Positions 18,122 to 26,777 of a DNA stretch of 64,000 bases are shown here, piece after piece; the stretch's first letter is position 1; each line of letters starts with the position of its first letter. The notes beneath the pieces are model-generated. The model had not been told where the DNA came from. It made no database searches and worked only from the letters and a program-made list of their open reading frames with translations. Made by a program: the position numbers and the translations under genes. The stretch is from the NCBI GenBank assembly GCA_040219275.1, contig JAVJSU010000102.1, forward strand, positions 186,001 to 250,000, written 5' to 3'. The DNA is from JAVJSU01 sp040219275. Its GTDB lineage: Bacteria > Chloroflexota > Anaerolineae > Aggregatilineales > Phototrophicaceae.

Positions 18122-19024
18122 TTATCCCTTTGTAGACCCCGCCTGTCGCTGGCGATTTTCGGCATTTTCATATAAGAAGGCAATGACAAATTGGGGCGCA
18201 GTCATTATGATAATGGTGAAAATAACGCCGAATAATGCGTTCTGAACACCGATGCCGAGGACAAACCCTGCATTCAAAATGCCGGAACGAACCGGGATGA
18301 GAATACCGATTAGGATAATCGCAAGTATGAGCATAAAGGGCATAAGCAAAACTGATCTTGGGTTAAAATGAAGCTCGGACAATCCAAACCCGACGATCAT
18401 CGACGCTGTCATATGCAACGCGACCGTAAACGTTACACGATAGGCGACAATATTTGGCGCTAAAGAAGTATCCGCGATTAAATGGAGATTGACGACCGTT
18501 ACATATCCGACGACACTTGCGGCAACATAGGCGATCATATCTGTCCGAGTGCGTAAATTTTGGTTCCAGATGATATATCTGAGAACTAGATACTTAATGA
18601 TTTCCTGTGTAATACCAATTGTGATGGCATATCCGAGAATACGATTCAAGGTTGATTCGAGCGATAACCATTCCTCAACTTTGAATAAGTCGTTTACAAC
18701 GGGAATACCTATCGCATTAGCGGCAAGTGCGGTGATGATGAAAACTGTTAATAAATTTTGACGTGGTTGTGTCACCAAGCGTTCTCTATAATATGAACTT
18801 AATAGCCATAGGATCGTTGGAAGTATGGCAATCAAAACGTTTACATAGGGAATGATGACTTGCGGTAGTCGAACTCCCAAAAAATCATAAGCGATCAAAA
18901 ATAGTACAGCGACCCCCATAATCACGGTGTTCTCAAATGCAATACTTTGCCACACGCGACGATACGGATAGACTTCCTCATCTTCTCTTGGTGGGGTAAG
19001 TAGCGTAGGGTTGTATCTGGACAC
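18122..19024 (-). CDS. Multi-pass membrane protein, PrsW-like protease family
   Basis: There are about eight hydrophobic helices in 300 residues. The segments ITQEIIKYLVLR (an EExxK-like motif with Gln in the first place), ASVVGYVTVVNLHLI, and HMTASMIVGFG with a membrane-embedded His correspond in order to the three conserved blocks of the PrsW/CPBP glutamic-type intramembrane proteases. PrsW enzymes cleave membrane anti-sigma factors or other single-pass proteins. It is the first gene of the operon with the anchored protein and the S1C-like protease, so a single-pass substrate is encoded right beside it. The motif match is partial; a non-proteolytic relative is possible. Confidence 0.65.
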   Translation of the reverse strand: MSRYNPTLLTPPREDEEVYPYRRVWQSIAFENTVIMGVAVLFLIAYDFLGVRLPQVIIPYVNVLIAILPTILWLLSSYYRERLVTQPRQNLLTVFIITALAANAIGIPVVNDLFKVEEWLSLESTLNRILGYAITIGITQEIIKYLVLRYIIWNQNLRTRTDMIAYVAASVVGYVTVVNLHLIADTSLAPNIVAYRVTFTVALHMTASMIVGFGLSELHFNPRSVLLMPFMLILAIILIGILIPVRSGILNAGFVLGIGVQNALFGVIFTIIIMTAPQFVIAFLYENAENRQRQAGSTKG

Positions 19025-19048
19025 AGGTTTCTTACCTACTTATGATGT

Positions 19049-19078
19049 TTGCACATAATGAAAATCGTAGCGCATACT
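19049..19078 (+). promoter_or_regulatory. Possible promoter for the peptide ABC operon
   Basis: TTGCAC and CATACT are separated by 18 bases, in the 75-base gap between divergent genes. Only a moderate match. Confidence 0.3.
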
Positions 19079-19099
19079 TAGCAACCCGGAAAGACCGAA

Positions 19100-20698
19100 A
19101 TGATTCGTAAACGCATTATTATCTCTCTATGGCTCATTATTCTAGTGGTTCTGGTTGGATGTTCGTCTGAAAATAACGATGTACAGTTGAATACGATTGT
19201 ATATGGTCTAACCCTTGAACCAAGTGGGATCGACCCACATATCTATCAATCAGCTGAACTTGGCATCGTTTTGCGTAGTGTTTACGATACATTGGTCTAC
19301 CGCGACCCGGAAACACTAGAAATAATCCCCGGTCTTGCAACAAGCTGGGTACTTTCTGATGATGGGTTGTCGTATACCTTTTCCTTGCGCGAAGGCGTGA
19401 CCTTTCATGATGGGACACCCTTTAACGCGCAAGCAGTTGGTGCAAATCTGGATCGCATTGTTGATCCGGAAACTGCCTCGCAACGTGCAAAATTTATGCT
19501 CGGTCCGTACGTCGGCTATGAAGTAATTGATGAATACACGATTCGGATTGATCTCTCGCAATCTTATATACCGTTGCTTGATGCCTTTAGCCAAGTGTAC
19601 TTGAGTATTGCCAGTCCAACCGCTTTCAATGAATATTCCCGTAACCGCTATCAATTTTTTCAGGTCGGAACCGGTCCGTTCCGTTTTGTGGAATACGTGC
19701 CAAATGACCGAATTGTGATACGTCGTTGGGAAGATTATACATGGGGACCGACATTCTATGATCTGCCGGTAGACAACAGTGTTGAAGAAATCATCTTTCG
19801 CTTTTTTGACGACGAAGCAACCCGCCTGTTGGCAATAGAAAGCGGCGATGTTAACGTGATGGGAGAGTTACCCCCAACAGATGCTCGCGCTTTAGGCGGT
19901 AACAGTCAGGTGCAATTGCTCCCGGTTGATGTGCCGGGACAACCCTTACAATTTATGTTTAATACACAGCAATTCCCAACGGATAACCCGATTGTGCGTC
20001 AGGCGTTGATTATCGCAACGAACCGAAACGCCATTGTTGATACGGTCTTTCAAGGATTTTCATCCGTGGCATGGGGACCATTGTCTGAGGGATCGCTTTT
20101 TTACAATCGTCAGATGGTAGGGGTGTATGAACATAACGCACAACAGGCACGAGAATTATTAGCCGCTCAGGGATTTGTCGATGGTGACGGCAACGGTTTT
20201 TTGGATGCTCCCAACGGCGATGTTGAGATTGTACTCATTGTGCCGCCGTGGGGCAGGGTGCCGCAGGTTGTGCAGTTGTTACAGGATCAATGGCGAGATG
20301 TTGGCATTCGGGTGCAATTAGATCAGGTTCCGAATTTTAACCTGCTCCGGGAAGCTGTGGACGCGGGTGAATATAATCTCGTTTCGTTTGATACCCCCGG
20401 CATTGATCCTGCGTTATTAAACGACTATTTCATCACCAGTGGGGTACGCAATTGGATGGGATATAGCAACCCTGAACTCGATGCTATTTTGCAGGAAGCT
20501 GTTGTGATTGCAGATGACAGCCAACGACGACTATTGTATTTAGAAGCTCAGCGCCTCATCATGAATAACGCGCTGATTTTGCCGATCCGCGAATATCGTA
20601 ACTTAAATGCGACGGATAGTACGATAGAAGACTTACAATTTGATGCTTATGGCTGGTTCCCAATTCTCAATAATGTACGCCTGACGACATCAGGATAA
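19100..20698 (+). CDS. Peptide/nickel-type ABC transporter substrate-binding lipoprotein
   Basis: A family 5 extracellular solute-binding protein of 532 residues with a lipoprotein signal: charged start MIRKR, a hydrophobic core, and lipobox LVGC with the lipidated Cys near residue 21. The family blocks EPSGIDPHIYQS, YTFSLREGVTFHDGTPFNA and GTGPFRFVEYV are all present. It would capture oligopeptides, dipeptides or metal-chelates outside the membrane and deliver them to the two permeases that follow. Fifteen bases separate it from the first permease gene. The ligand cannot be told from sequence. Confidence 0.93.
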   Translation: MIRKRIIISLWLIILVVLVGCSSENNDVQLNTIVYGLTLEPSGIDPHIYQSAELGIVLRSVYDTLVYRDPETLEIIPGLATSWVLSDDGLSYTFSLREGVTFHDGTPFNAQAVGANLDRIVDPETASQRAKFMLGPYVGYEVIDEYTIRIDLSQSYIPLLDAFSQVYLSIASPTAFNEYSRNRYQFFQVGTGPFRFVEYVPNDRIVIRRWEDYTWGPTFYDLPVDNSVEEIIFRFFDDEATRLLAIESGDVNVMGELPPTDARALGGNSQVQLLPVDVPGQPLQFMFNTQQFPTDNPIVRQALIIATNRNAIVDTVFQGFSSVAWGPLSEGSLFYNRQMVGVYEHNAQQARELLAAQGFVDGDGNGFLDAPNGDVEIVLIVPPWGRVPQVVQLLQDQWRDVGIRVQLDQVPNFNLLREAVDAGEYNLVSFDTPGIDPALLNDYFITSGVRNWMGYSNPELDAILQEAVVIADDSQRRLLYLEAQRLIMNNALILPIREYRNLNATDSTIEDLQFDAYGWFPILNNVRLTTSG

Positions 20699-20712
20699 TG
20701 TGGGAGTAGGGA

Positions 20713-21624
20713 ATGGGGCAATTTATGATACGGAATGTGATTTCGGTTCTCATCACGCTGTGGTTTGCCGTCACTGTAACGTTTTTCATGTTAAGGGTAC
20801 TTCCGGGTGATGCGATTTCTGCACAACTCATTCAAGCCGGCGCAACGGAGGCGGAAATTATCGGGCAACGTGATGCACTCGGCTTGAATCAGCCCATTAT
20901 TCAACAATATGTTGATTACATGATCCGGTTAATACAGGGCGATATGGGTGATTCCTTGACGGTCGGACTGCCTGTGAGATTGATGATTCAGCAACAGATT
21001 TCACCAACTATTTTTCTTGCCTGCACAACGATGATTGTTGCGATTATCTGGGGTGTATTACTTGGCATCGGAGCGGTGAGCGAAGCGACATTCATCCGTA
21101 GGGTCTGTCAGTTAATTGTAAATCTAGCGATTAGCACGCCCATCTACTGGACAGGAACACTTCTTATCATCATTTTTGCGGTGGAATTACGCTGGTTTCC
21201 AATTACGGGCAACGGGAATGCGAAAAGTTTGATTCTTCCGGTAAGCCTACTCAGTTTTCATGTTTCCGGCGCGATTGCACGTATCGTTCAGATCAACCTT
21301 AATGAAATAAAGCGTGCATCTTATATTTTAGTCGCACATGCAAAGGGCTTAACTGCACAATATATCTTGTACCGCCATATTTTTCGGGTTGCTTTACTGC
21401 CGATTATCAGTGTAATCGCTCTGCAATACGGGTTTTTACTAAGTGGGACGGTCATCACGGAGACACTTTTTTCTCGTCCGGGACTTGGCAGTTTACTCCT
21501 CTCCGCAACCCAAAATCAGGACTACCCGCTGGTGCAAGGTCTGGTAGTGCTCACTGCAACCCTATATATTATTACCAATTTGATCGCCGAATTCTTACAA
21601 AAAATAGCTGATCCCCGATTGTAG
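20713..21624 (+). CDS. ABC transporter permease, DppB/OppB type
   Basis: A six-helix inner-membrane permease of 303 residues: family start ISVLITLWFAVTVTFFMLRVLPGD, a DALGLNQPIIQQY block, and the EAA-type loop around AKGLTAQYILYRHIFRVALLP that contacts the ATPase. The end FSRPGLGSLLLSATQNQDYPLVQG is typical. It pairs with the next gene as the heterodimeric channel of a peptide-type importer. No ATPase of the DppD/DppF kind is encoded beside it. Confidence 0.93.
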   Translation: MGQFMIRNVISVLITLWFAVTVTFFMLRVLPGDAISAQLIQAGATEAEIIGQRDALGLNQPIIQQYVDYMIRLIQGDMGDSLTVGLPVRLMIQQQISPTIFLACTTMIVAIIWGVLLGIGAVSEATFIRRVCQLIVNLAISTPIYWTGTLLIIIFAVELRWFPITGNGNAKSLILPVSLLSFHVSGAIARIVQINLNEIKRASYILVAHAKGLTAQYILYRHIFRVALLPIISVIALQYGFLLSGTVITETLFSRPGLGSLLLSATQNQDYPLVQGLVVLTATLYIITNLIAEFLQKIADPRL

Positions 21625-21633
21625 CCACCCTTT

Positions 21634-22413
21634 ATGAAAGTAAAAGTCGCGTTCCTGTTTCTCGTTATTTTGGTCATGGTTGTTATTTTTGCGCCGATAT
21701 TCCTAAACAACGATCCATTCTCTACCAATCCTGAAATTTCGCTTTCCGCACCGTCAACTCAGCATTTACTCGGTACGGATTTATTTGGGCGTGATAACCT
21801 GAGTCGCTTCTTGTCTGGTGGGCGGACAACGCTTGGGATGGCGGTTTTATCAACATCATTCGCCGGGGTAGTGGGACTCACTGTATCATTTTTGCCGTTA
21901 CTTTTCGGAAAATGGAGCGAGGCTCTGTTAGTCATCGTCATGAGTGGTCTGCTCGCAATTCCGGGTATCATGGTTGCGCTGGTCATGATTACGTTGCTGG
22001 GGCAGGGGATTTATCAAGTGGCGTTTGCCGTTGGGCTGTCACAAATCGCACCAACTATCCAAATTTGCCGCGCCACACGCCTACAGGTACAAGCGAGTGA
22101 TTATATTTTGGCATCCAGAGCATTAGGGGCATCATCAGTTCGAATCGCGTTTTTTCACGTTTTCCCGAACATGCTTCCAATGTTTCTAGGCTATCTGGGT
22201 TTGGTGATGAGCTATAGTATCTTTAACAGCGCCGCACTCAGCTTTCTTGGGATTGGGGTTCCAGTTGGAACGCCTGATTGGGGTATATTGCTGGCAGAAG
22301 GGCGTACCTTATTTTCAGTTGCTCCATGGATGAGTATATTTCCGGGTGTTGCTATTTCCTGCACGGTACTTGCTGTTAATTCAGTTTTTGATACACTGGC
22401 AGCGCTTACATAG
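21634..22413 (+). CDS. ABC transporter permease, DppC/OppC type
   Basis: The second permease of the pair, 259 residues. After one N-terminal helix and the conserved HLLGTDLFGRDNLSRFLSGG block it has five helices and the EAA loop ASRALGASSVRIAFFHVFPNM, then the family ending FLGIGVPVGTPDWG. It starts 9 bases after the DppB-type gene with a weak ribosome site. It is slightly short for the family because the N-terminal cytoplasmic tail is reduced. The operon ends here without ATPase genes, so those must lie elsewhere or be shared. Confidence 0.92.
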   Translation: MKVKVAFLFLVILVMVVIFAPIFLNNDPFSTNPEISLSAPSTQHLLGTDLFGRDNLSRFLSGGRTTLGMAVLSTSFAGVVGLTVSFLPLLFGKWSEALLVIVMSGLLAIPGIMVALVMITLLGQGIYQVAFAVGLSQIAPTIQICRATRLQVQASDYILASRALGASSVRIAFFHVFPNMLPMFLGYLGLVMSYSIFNSAALSFLGIGVPVGTPDWGILLAEGRTLFSVAPWMSIFPGVAISCTVLAVNSVFDTLAALT

Positions 22414-22468
22414 CACCTATTTTGAGCTATACTGCTTTTGTCAATTTATTGGGAGAGACAAAAATAAA

Positions 22469-23749
22469 ATGCAAAAACGTTCATTCTTCAAAAATGGTAT
22501 CCTGCCTATTGTCCTGTTGATGGCTCTTGCTTCGGGCGCAGTATTTGCGGAAGTAGAACAACTTCAGTCCGATGTATCCGGTACACCTGACGAAATATGT
22601 GATGCGGCGACCCCGGCAGAAGAACCGGCAACGCGTGACTTCGATCAACCAGAAAGTGTTCTGGCAGATGACGTTGATTATCGCGCAATTTTCTGTACAG
22701 ACGCGGGTGCAGTGTATATTGATCTGTTTGAAAGCGCGACACCGCTTACAGTCAATAATTTCGTGTTCCTTGCGGAAAATGGATACTACAACAACACGAC
22801 ATTTCACCGTGTAATTCAAGACTTTATGGTGCAGGGTGGTGATCCTACAGCATCCGGCAGTGGTGGACCGAATTATCGGTTTGAAGATGAATTCGTTGGC
22901 TTTCTACACTTTGACCGTGAAGGTCTTCTGGCAATGGCAAATGCAGGAGCAAACACGAACGGTAGCCAATTTTTCATTACCACATCCATCCCGTCCTATC
23001 TCAATTACCGCCATACAATTTTCGGGGAAGTGCTCAGCGGGCAGGAAAATGTTTTGAACGTTAACCTTCGTGATCCTCAAGTAGATAGTGAGCCGGGAAC
23101 AGCACTAAATACGGTGGTTATCATTACTAATCCTGCTGATGTTGAGGCTGATTTCGAAATACCTGCCCGACCGACACAGGCTGATGCAGAAGCAATTTTA
23201 ACTGCATTACCCGAACTCGCGCCGGGTTTAGTGGTCGATAGTGACGTTACAGGTGTATTCGATCTGACAGATTTCGTAAGCACGTTTTATGCCAATAGTT
23301 CAGAAGAAACCACCGGCTTACTTGAAGATAATGGGTTCGAATTTGCCGCTTCTATAGCCCACCAAAACGCCGAGTGTGCTCTGGATCAAATCCCATTTAC
23401 AGAGATTGACTATCAGGTACTGACGTTTGATAGTGGAAGTAGCGCTGAGAGTGTAATGGCAGACGAGGGCATTACCAATCTTGTAACCGTGAATGGCGAT
23501 ATGGAAGCACTCGACAGCGAAGCACTCCCGAATGGCTATTTTATTGAATCAACTTCAGCCTGTGATACGAATGTTGTTCATGCAGTTACCTACTGGCAAA
23601 TCGGGAGAAATATCACCATCGCGGGCATTTATTTGCCAGAGAGCGAAGCGCCAAATGCTGATTTGTGGTTAGATCAGGTGGTGGGTCGTCAAATCTATGG
23701 CAATTCATTGTCTGAATTGTTGAGACCGGAACTCTGGTTTAACGACTAG
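22469..23749 (+). CDS. Secreted cyclophilin-type peptidyl-prolyl isomerase with extra C-terminal domain
   Basis: The start at 22469 is chosen because GGGAGAG lies 11 bases upstream and the protein then opens with a proper signal peptide (MQKRSFFKNG, a hydrophobic core, SGAVFA). A longer frame from 22346 would overlap the permease gene. The cyclophilin domain (about residues 65-225) shows TPLTVNNFVFLAENGYY, FHRVIQDFMVQGGDP, ANAGANTNGSQFFI and HTIFGEV, including the catalytic FHR and the QGG and NGSQFFI blocks, so it is probably active in protein folding outside the membrane. The last 190 residues, with several Asp/Glu and two or three Cys, match nothing I know and may bind substrate or the cell surface. 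Confidence 0.9.
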   Translation: MQKRSFFKNGILPIVLLMALASGAVFAEVEQLQSDVSGTPDEICDAATPAEEPATRDFDQPESVLADDVDYRAIFCTDAGAVYIDLFESATPLTVNNFVFLAENGYYNNTTFHRVIQDFMVQGGDPTASGSGGPNYRFEDEFVGFLHFDREGLLAMANAGANTNGSQFFITTSIPSYLNYRHTIFGEVLSGQENVLNVNLRDPQVDSEPGTALNTVVIITNPADVEADFEIPARPTQADAEAILTALPELAPGLVVDSDVTGVFDLTDFVSTFYANSSEETTGLLEDNGFEFAASIAHQNAECALDQIPFTEIDYQVLTFDSGSSAESVMADEGITNLVTVNGDMEALDSEALPNGYFIESTSACDTNVVHAVTYWQIGRNITIAGIYLPESEAPNADLWLDQVVGRQIYGNSLSELLRPELWFND

Positions 23750-23767
23750 GCGATGATTACGCGCAAC

Positions 23768-23797
23768 GCTGGAGATGATGCTCAAATTGTCTCCAGC
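23768..23797. terminator. Possible terminator between convergent cyclophilin and IPK genes
   Basis: An 8-bp stem (GCTGGAGA / TCTCCAGC) with a 14-base loop lies in the 47-base gap between convergent stops. No strong T run, so weak at best. Confidence 0.4.
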
Positions 23798-24600
23798 TAT
23801 GCTTTATCAGTCGTAATGATTGTACCCGGCATACTGTCTGTTGATGCGATTAATGCCGTAAACAACAGATCATGGGTCGTGCCGTTTAGAATTTGCACAG
23901 TTAAATTTGGCTTGAGCTGTGCGAGTGTAAGCATATCCGTCACTTTTGTAATCATCCCCCCGGTAACATCCGTACCCGATGAACCACCCAATGCGACTTT
24001 AATCTCATCGAAATTATCCGGTGTAATGCGTGGAATCGTGTTGCCGTCCAGATCAAAAACCCCTTCGACCTCACCAAGTAAGATAATTCGCTGGACGGGT
24101 AGGTGGGTTGTTAGGTAGGTAAAGATCGTCTCAGTTGAGGTAATCGTGCCACCAAGCACATCATCGAAGGCAACATCGCCATAAACGAGCGGGATCAAGC
24201 CCTTCTGTAATGCAAACTGAATTGCGTCTGTCTCCATATGGATAATTTTTGCGTCATGACTCCGCACGGATGCTGAAGGTTGAAAACGCACTATAGGGAG
24301 TCCCTCACTCAAGAAGTCATCAAGGATCAAAGCATTCAATTTTGATGCGATAAAGGCAACTTCTGCAAACCCGTGCCAGTCCTCTGCCGAATGCACGCCG
24401 TTTGCTGTACCGTACTTTTTCGCCGCAAAATGTCCAAATGATCCACTCCCATGCCCGATGATGAGTTGATGATTTACGCCACTTTGCTCAAATGCACGTT
24501 TGATCTCCCTTGCGACTCGTCGAACGGTATCTGCGCGAAAACTCGCCTCGACTGTTTTGTCGGTGACTAACGATCCGCCAAGTTTAAGTAGAGTAATCAT
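23797..24600 (-). CDS. Isopentenyl phosphate kinase (IPK)
   Basis: Phosphorylates isopentenyl phosphate to IPP, the last step of the archaeal and Roseiflexus-type mevalonate pathways. The 267 residues belong to the amino-acid kinase fold: LLKLGGSLVTDK at the start, LIIGHGSGSFGH (47-57) with the His that distinguishes IPK from other family members, LIPLVYGDVAFDD, and ILLGEVEGVFDLDG. Its ATG overlaps the mevalonate kinase stop by one base, so the two are translated together. It is common in archaea and Chloroflexota, rare in other bacteria. Confidence 0.94.
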   Translation of the reverse strand: MITLLKLGGSLVTDKTVEASFRADTVRRVAREIKRAFEQSGVNHQLIIGHGSGSFGHFAAKKYGTANGVHSAEDWHGFAEVAFIASKLNALILDDFLSEGLPIVRFQPSASVRSHDAKIIHMETDAIQFALQKGLIPLVYGDVAFDDVLGGTITSTETIFTYLTTHLPVQRIILLGEVEGVFDLDGNTIPRITPDNFDEIKVALGGSSGTDVTGGMITKVTDMLTLAQLKPNLTVQILNGTTHDLLFTALIASTDSMPGTIITTDKA

Positions 24601-25547
24601 CAGCTATCGTTTCCTAATGTCATATCCATAACGCGATAGGCTCCGGCAGATTTCAAGGTTGCTTTCATTGATTCAACGCTATCGGATTCAACAAGTGCAA
24701 TCATATTCCCCCCACGTCCGCCACCAGAAAGTTTTGCGCCGAATGCCCCAGATTTCAGCGCTGTGTCGGTGAGATGGTCAAGTTCCGGTGAGGATACCGT
24801 TAGCGATTGTAACAGCCGGTGATTTTCAGTCATCAATCGCCCAACAGTGGATATATCTGCGCTCTTGAGTGCTTCTAGAGCATAATCCGTGATACTGCCG
24901 ATTTTTTCAATAAGATTTCTTGTGGTTTCAGGACTTTTGTCCATTAATTTTCGCACATCACCCACAGACAGGTAAGTCGGTGCATGTATTCCAGTATCGG
25001 CGATTACGAAATGAAAAGGGTGGTTTAATGTAATTCGCTGAATAGGTTCATCGCGTACGTAACGAATGGGTTGCTCATAGACAATCACTGTATTATCTAT
25101 TCCGCTTGGTGTTCCATGATGAATTTTCTCTACTTCATAAACAAGGGTATTGAGTACATCATCGGAAAGACTTTCACCGATAGCGCCCGCGAGTGCTCTT
25201 GCCAATGCCGCTGAAATCGCCGCTCCGCTCCCTAAACCGCTGGCTATCGGGATTTCTGAGGTCAACTTAAGGTCAACAGCAGGAATTGGGCGGTTGAAAT
25301 GCCGTAACGTAAGCTGGCAAATCGTCTCAAGGGGTTTCTCAGATAATTTTTCGGATTGCGTAATCGTATAGACTGAACCAAGCTCATTGGCAATCACTCT
25401 AAGATACCCTAACGAGTTCTCGCTAGCAGAGGCATAAACCCGTAGGGAAGTGACTGGCGCGGCAATTGCCGGTTGCCCATAAACAACGGCGTGTTCGCCA
25501 AACAGAATTATTTTTGCTGGAGCATCGCCTACAAATGCACTAATCAT
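24600..25547 (-). CDS. mvk: Mevalonate kinase
   Basis: A GHMP-family kinase that makes mevalonate 5-phosphate. It has APAKIILFGEHAVVYGQPA (residues 9-27), the ATP loop IPIASGLGSGAAISAALARA (about 91-110), GTPSGIDN with the catalytic Asp, and the third motif KLSGGGRGGNMIALV near the end. The 315-residue length is typical. It is the first gene of the minus-strand pair with IPK and is divergent from the decarboxylase gene, so one intergenic region of about 60-145 bases probably controls all three. Confidence 0.95.
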   Translation of the reverse strand: MISAFVGDAPAKIILFGEHAVVYGQPAIAAPVTSLRVYASASENSLGYLRVIANELGSVYTITQSEKLSEKPLETICQLTLRHFNRPIPAVDLKLTSEIPIASGLGSGAAISAALARALAGAIGESLSDDVLNTLVYEVEKIHHGTPSGIDNTVIVYEQPIRYVRDEPIQRITLNHPFHFVIADTGIHAPTYLSVGDVRKLMDKSPETTRNLIEKIGSITDYALEALKSADISTVGRLMTENHRLLQSLTVSSPELDHLTDTALKSGAFGAKLSGGGRGGNMIALVESDSVESMKATLKSAGAYRVMDMTLGNDS

Positions 25548-25692
25548 ATGGATTTTTTCTTATTCGCAGGGAATTTCTCATCAGAACTTTCACAAATTCT
25601 CAAGTAATATGGCTATACTGGAAGGCGATTATATCGTAGTATCCTTCATAAACAATCACAATCTTACCAGTCATAAACTCTGGAGAAATACC

Positions 25693-26676
25693 TTGGCTGT
25701 GGCAACTGCACATGCGAATTCCAATATCGCCTTTATAAAGTACTGGGGTAACTCAGACAATCACCTGCGTTTACCATCCAATCCCTCAATTAGCATGAAT
25801 TTAAACGGATTATTTACGAAAACCACAGTAAGATGGGATGAATCACTCGCGTCAGATGTGTTGACGCTTAATCACATGGTCGCATCAGGTGAAGCGTTAA
25901 ACCGTGTAAGTAAACATATGGACTCGCTCCGCAACCATTTAAAGCTCACCTCCTTTGCTGAAATCACATCGGAAAATAACTTTCCTACAGGCGCGGGTAT
26001 TGCATCGTCAGCATCCGCGTTTGCGGCATTAACTGTTGCGGCAGTGGCGGCAACAGATCAGATAGTTTCAGAGCGTACTTTGACAACATTGGCGCGGCTT
26101 GGCTCAGGGTCTGCATCACGATCTGTACCTGATGGTTTTGTGGAGTGGTATACGGGTGAAACGCATGAAGCCTCCTATGCAGAGAGTTTCGCTCCGTCTG
26201 ATTACTGGTCACTGGTGGATGTCATTGCCATCGTGAGTGATGAGCATAAAGCCGTCGTGTCTAAAGTGGGGCATACCTCAGCCAATACGAGCGATTTACA
26301 GCAGGCACGGGTTGCCGGTGCGCGTGAGCGCCTTGCGATTTGTAAGCAGGCAATCATCGATCAAGATTTTGCGACGTTTGCCGAAGTCGTCGAACGCGAT
26401 AGTAACTTGATGCACGCGGTTATGATGACGAGCAAGCCGCCTTTGTTCTATTGGAAACCGGCAAGCCTAGCGGTTATGGAACTGGTCACGAAACTGCGTT
26501 TAGACGGTGTCAATGTGTGTTATACGCTGGATGCTGGACCAAACGTACATTGCCTTTGCCTTGCTAAGGATGTTGGAGCGGTCCAGAATGCACTTCAGAC
26601 GCTAGGCGGGGCGATTGTGGATATACGCACGGCCGCAACGGGTTTAGGTGCAAGTGTAATTGACACAAACCCATAA
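25693..26676 (+). CDS. Mevalonate-phosphate decarboxylase (diphosphomevalonate or phosphomevalonate decarboxylase)
   Basis: A GHMP-fold decarboxylase: HANSNIAFIKYWGN near the start, TGAGIASSASAFAALT, RLGSGSASRSVPDGFVEW and YTLDAGPNVH with the catalytic Asp. I prefer the TTG at 25693 because GGAG lies 7 bases upstream and the protein (327 aa) then begins just before the family's first block. An ATG at 25609 without ribosome site would add 28 residues not seen in relatives. Classical diphosphomevalonate decarboxylases usually read KYWGK(R); the Asn-Ser here, the adjacent IPK, and the lack of a phosphomevalonate kinase gene point to mevalonate 5-phosphate as substrate, as shown for a Roseiflexus homologue. 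Substrate choice is inference. Confidence 0.88.
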   Translation: MAVATAHANSNIAFIKYWGNSDNHLRLPSNPSISMNLNGLFTKTTVRWDESLASDVLTLNHMVASGEALNRVSKHMDSLRNHLKLTSFAEITSENNFPTGAGIASSASAFAALTVAAVAATDQIVSERTLTTLARLGSGSASRSVPDGFVEWYTGETHEASYAESFAPSDYWSLVDVIAIVSDEHKAVVSKVGHTSANTSDLQQARVAGARERLAICKQAIIDQDFATFAEVVERDSNLMHAVMMTSKPPLFYWKPASLAVMELVTKLRLDGVNVCYTLDAGPNVHCLCLAKDVGAVQNALQTLGGAIVDIRTAATGLGASVIDTNP

Positions 26677-26777
26677 ATACCATTAGCATGGAAAATATTC
26701 TGCTGTAAAAAGTAGAGTAAGCGAATTGGAATACCAGATAAATACCTATGTTAAAGTAAAGTATAAGGTCATTCTCA

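Noticed and set aside
22346..22468. ATG at 22346 as start of the cyclophilin gene
   Set aside because: It would overlap the permease gene and bury the signal peptide that begins at 22469.
25609..25692. ATG at 25609 as start of the decarboxylase
   Set aside because: No ribosome site, and 28 residues of no family; the TTG at 25693 has GGAG at a good distance.
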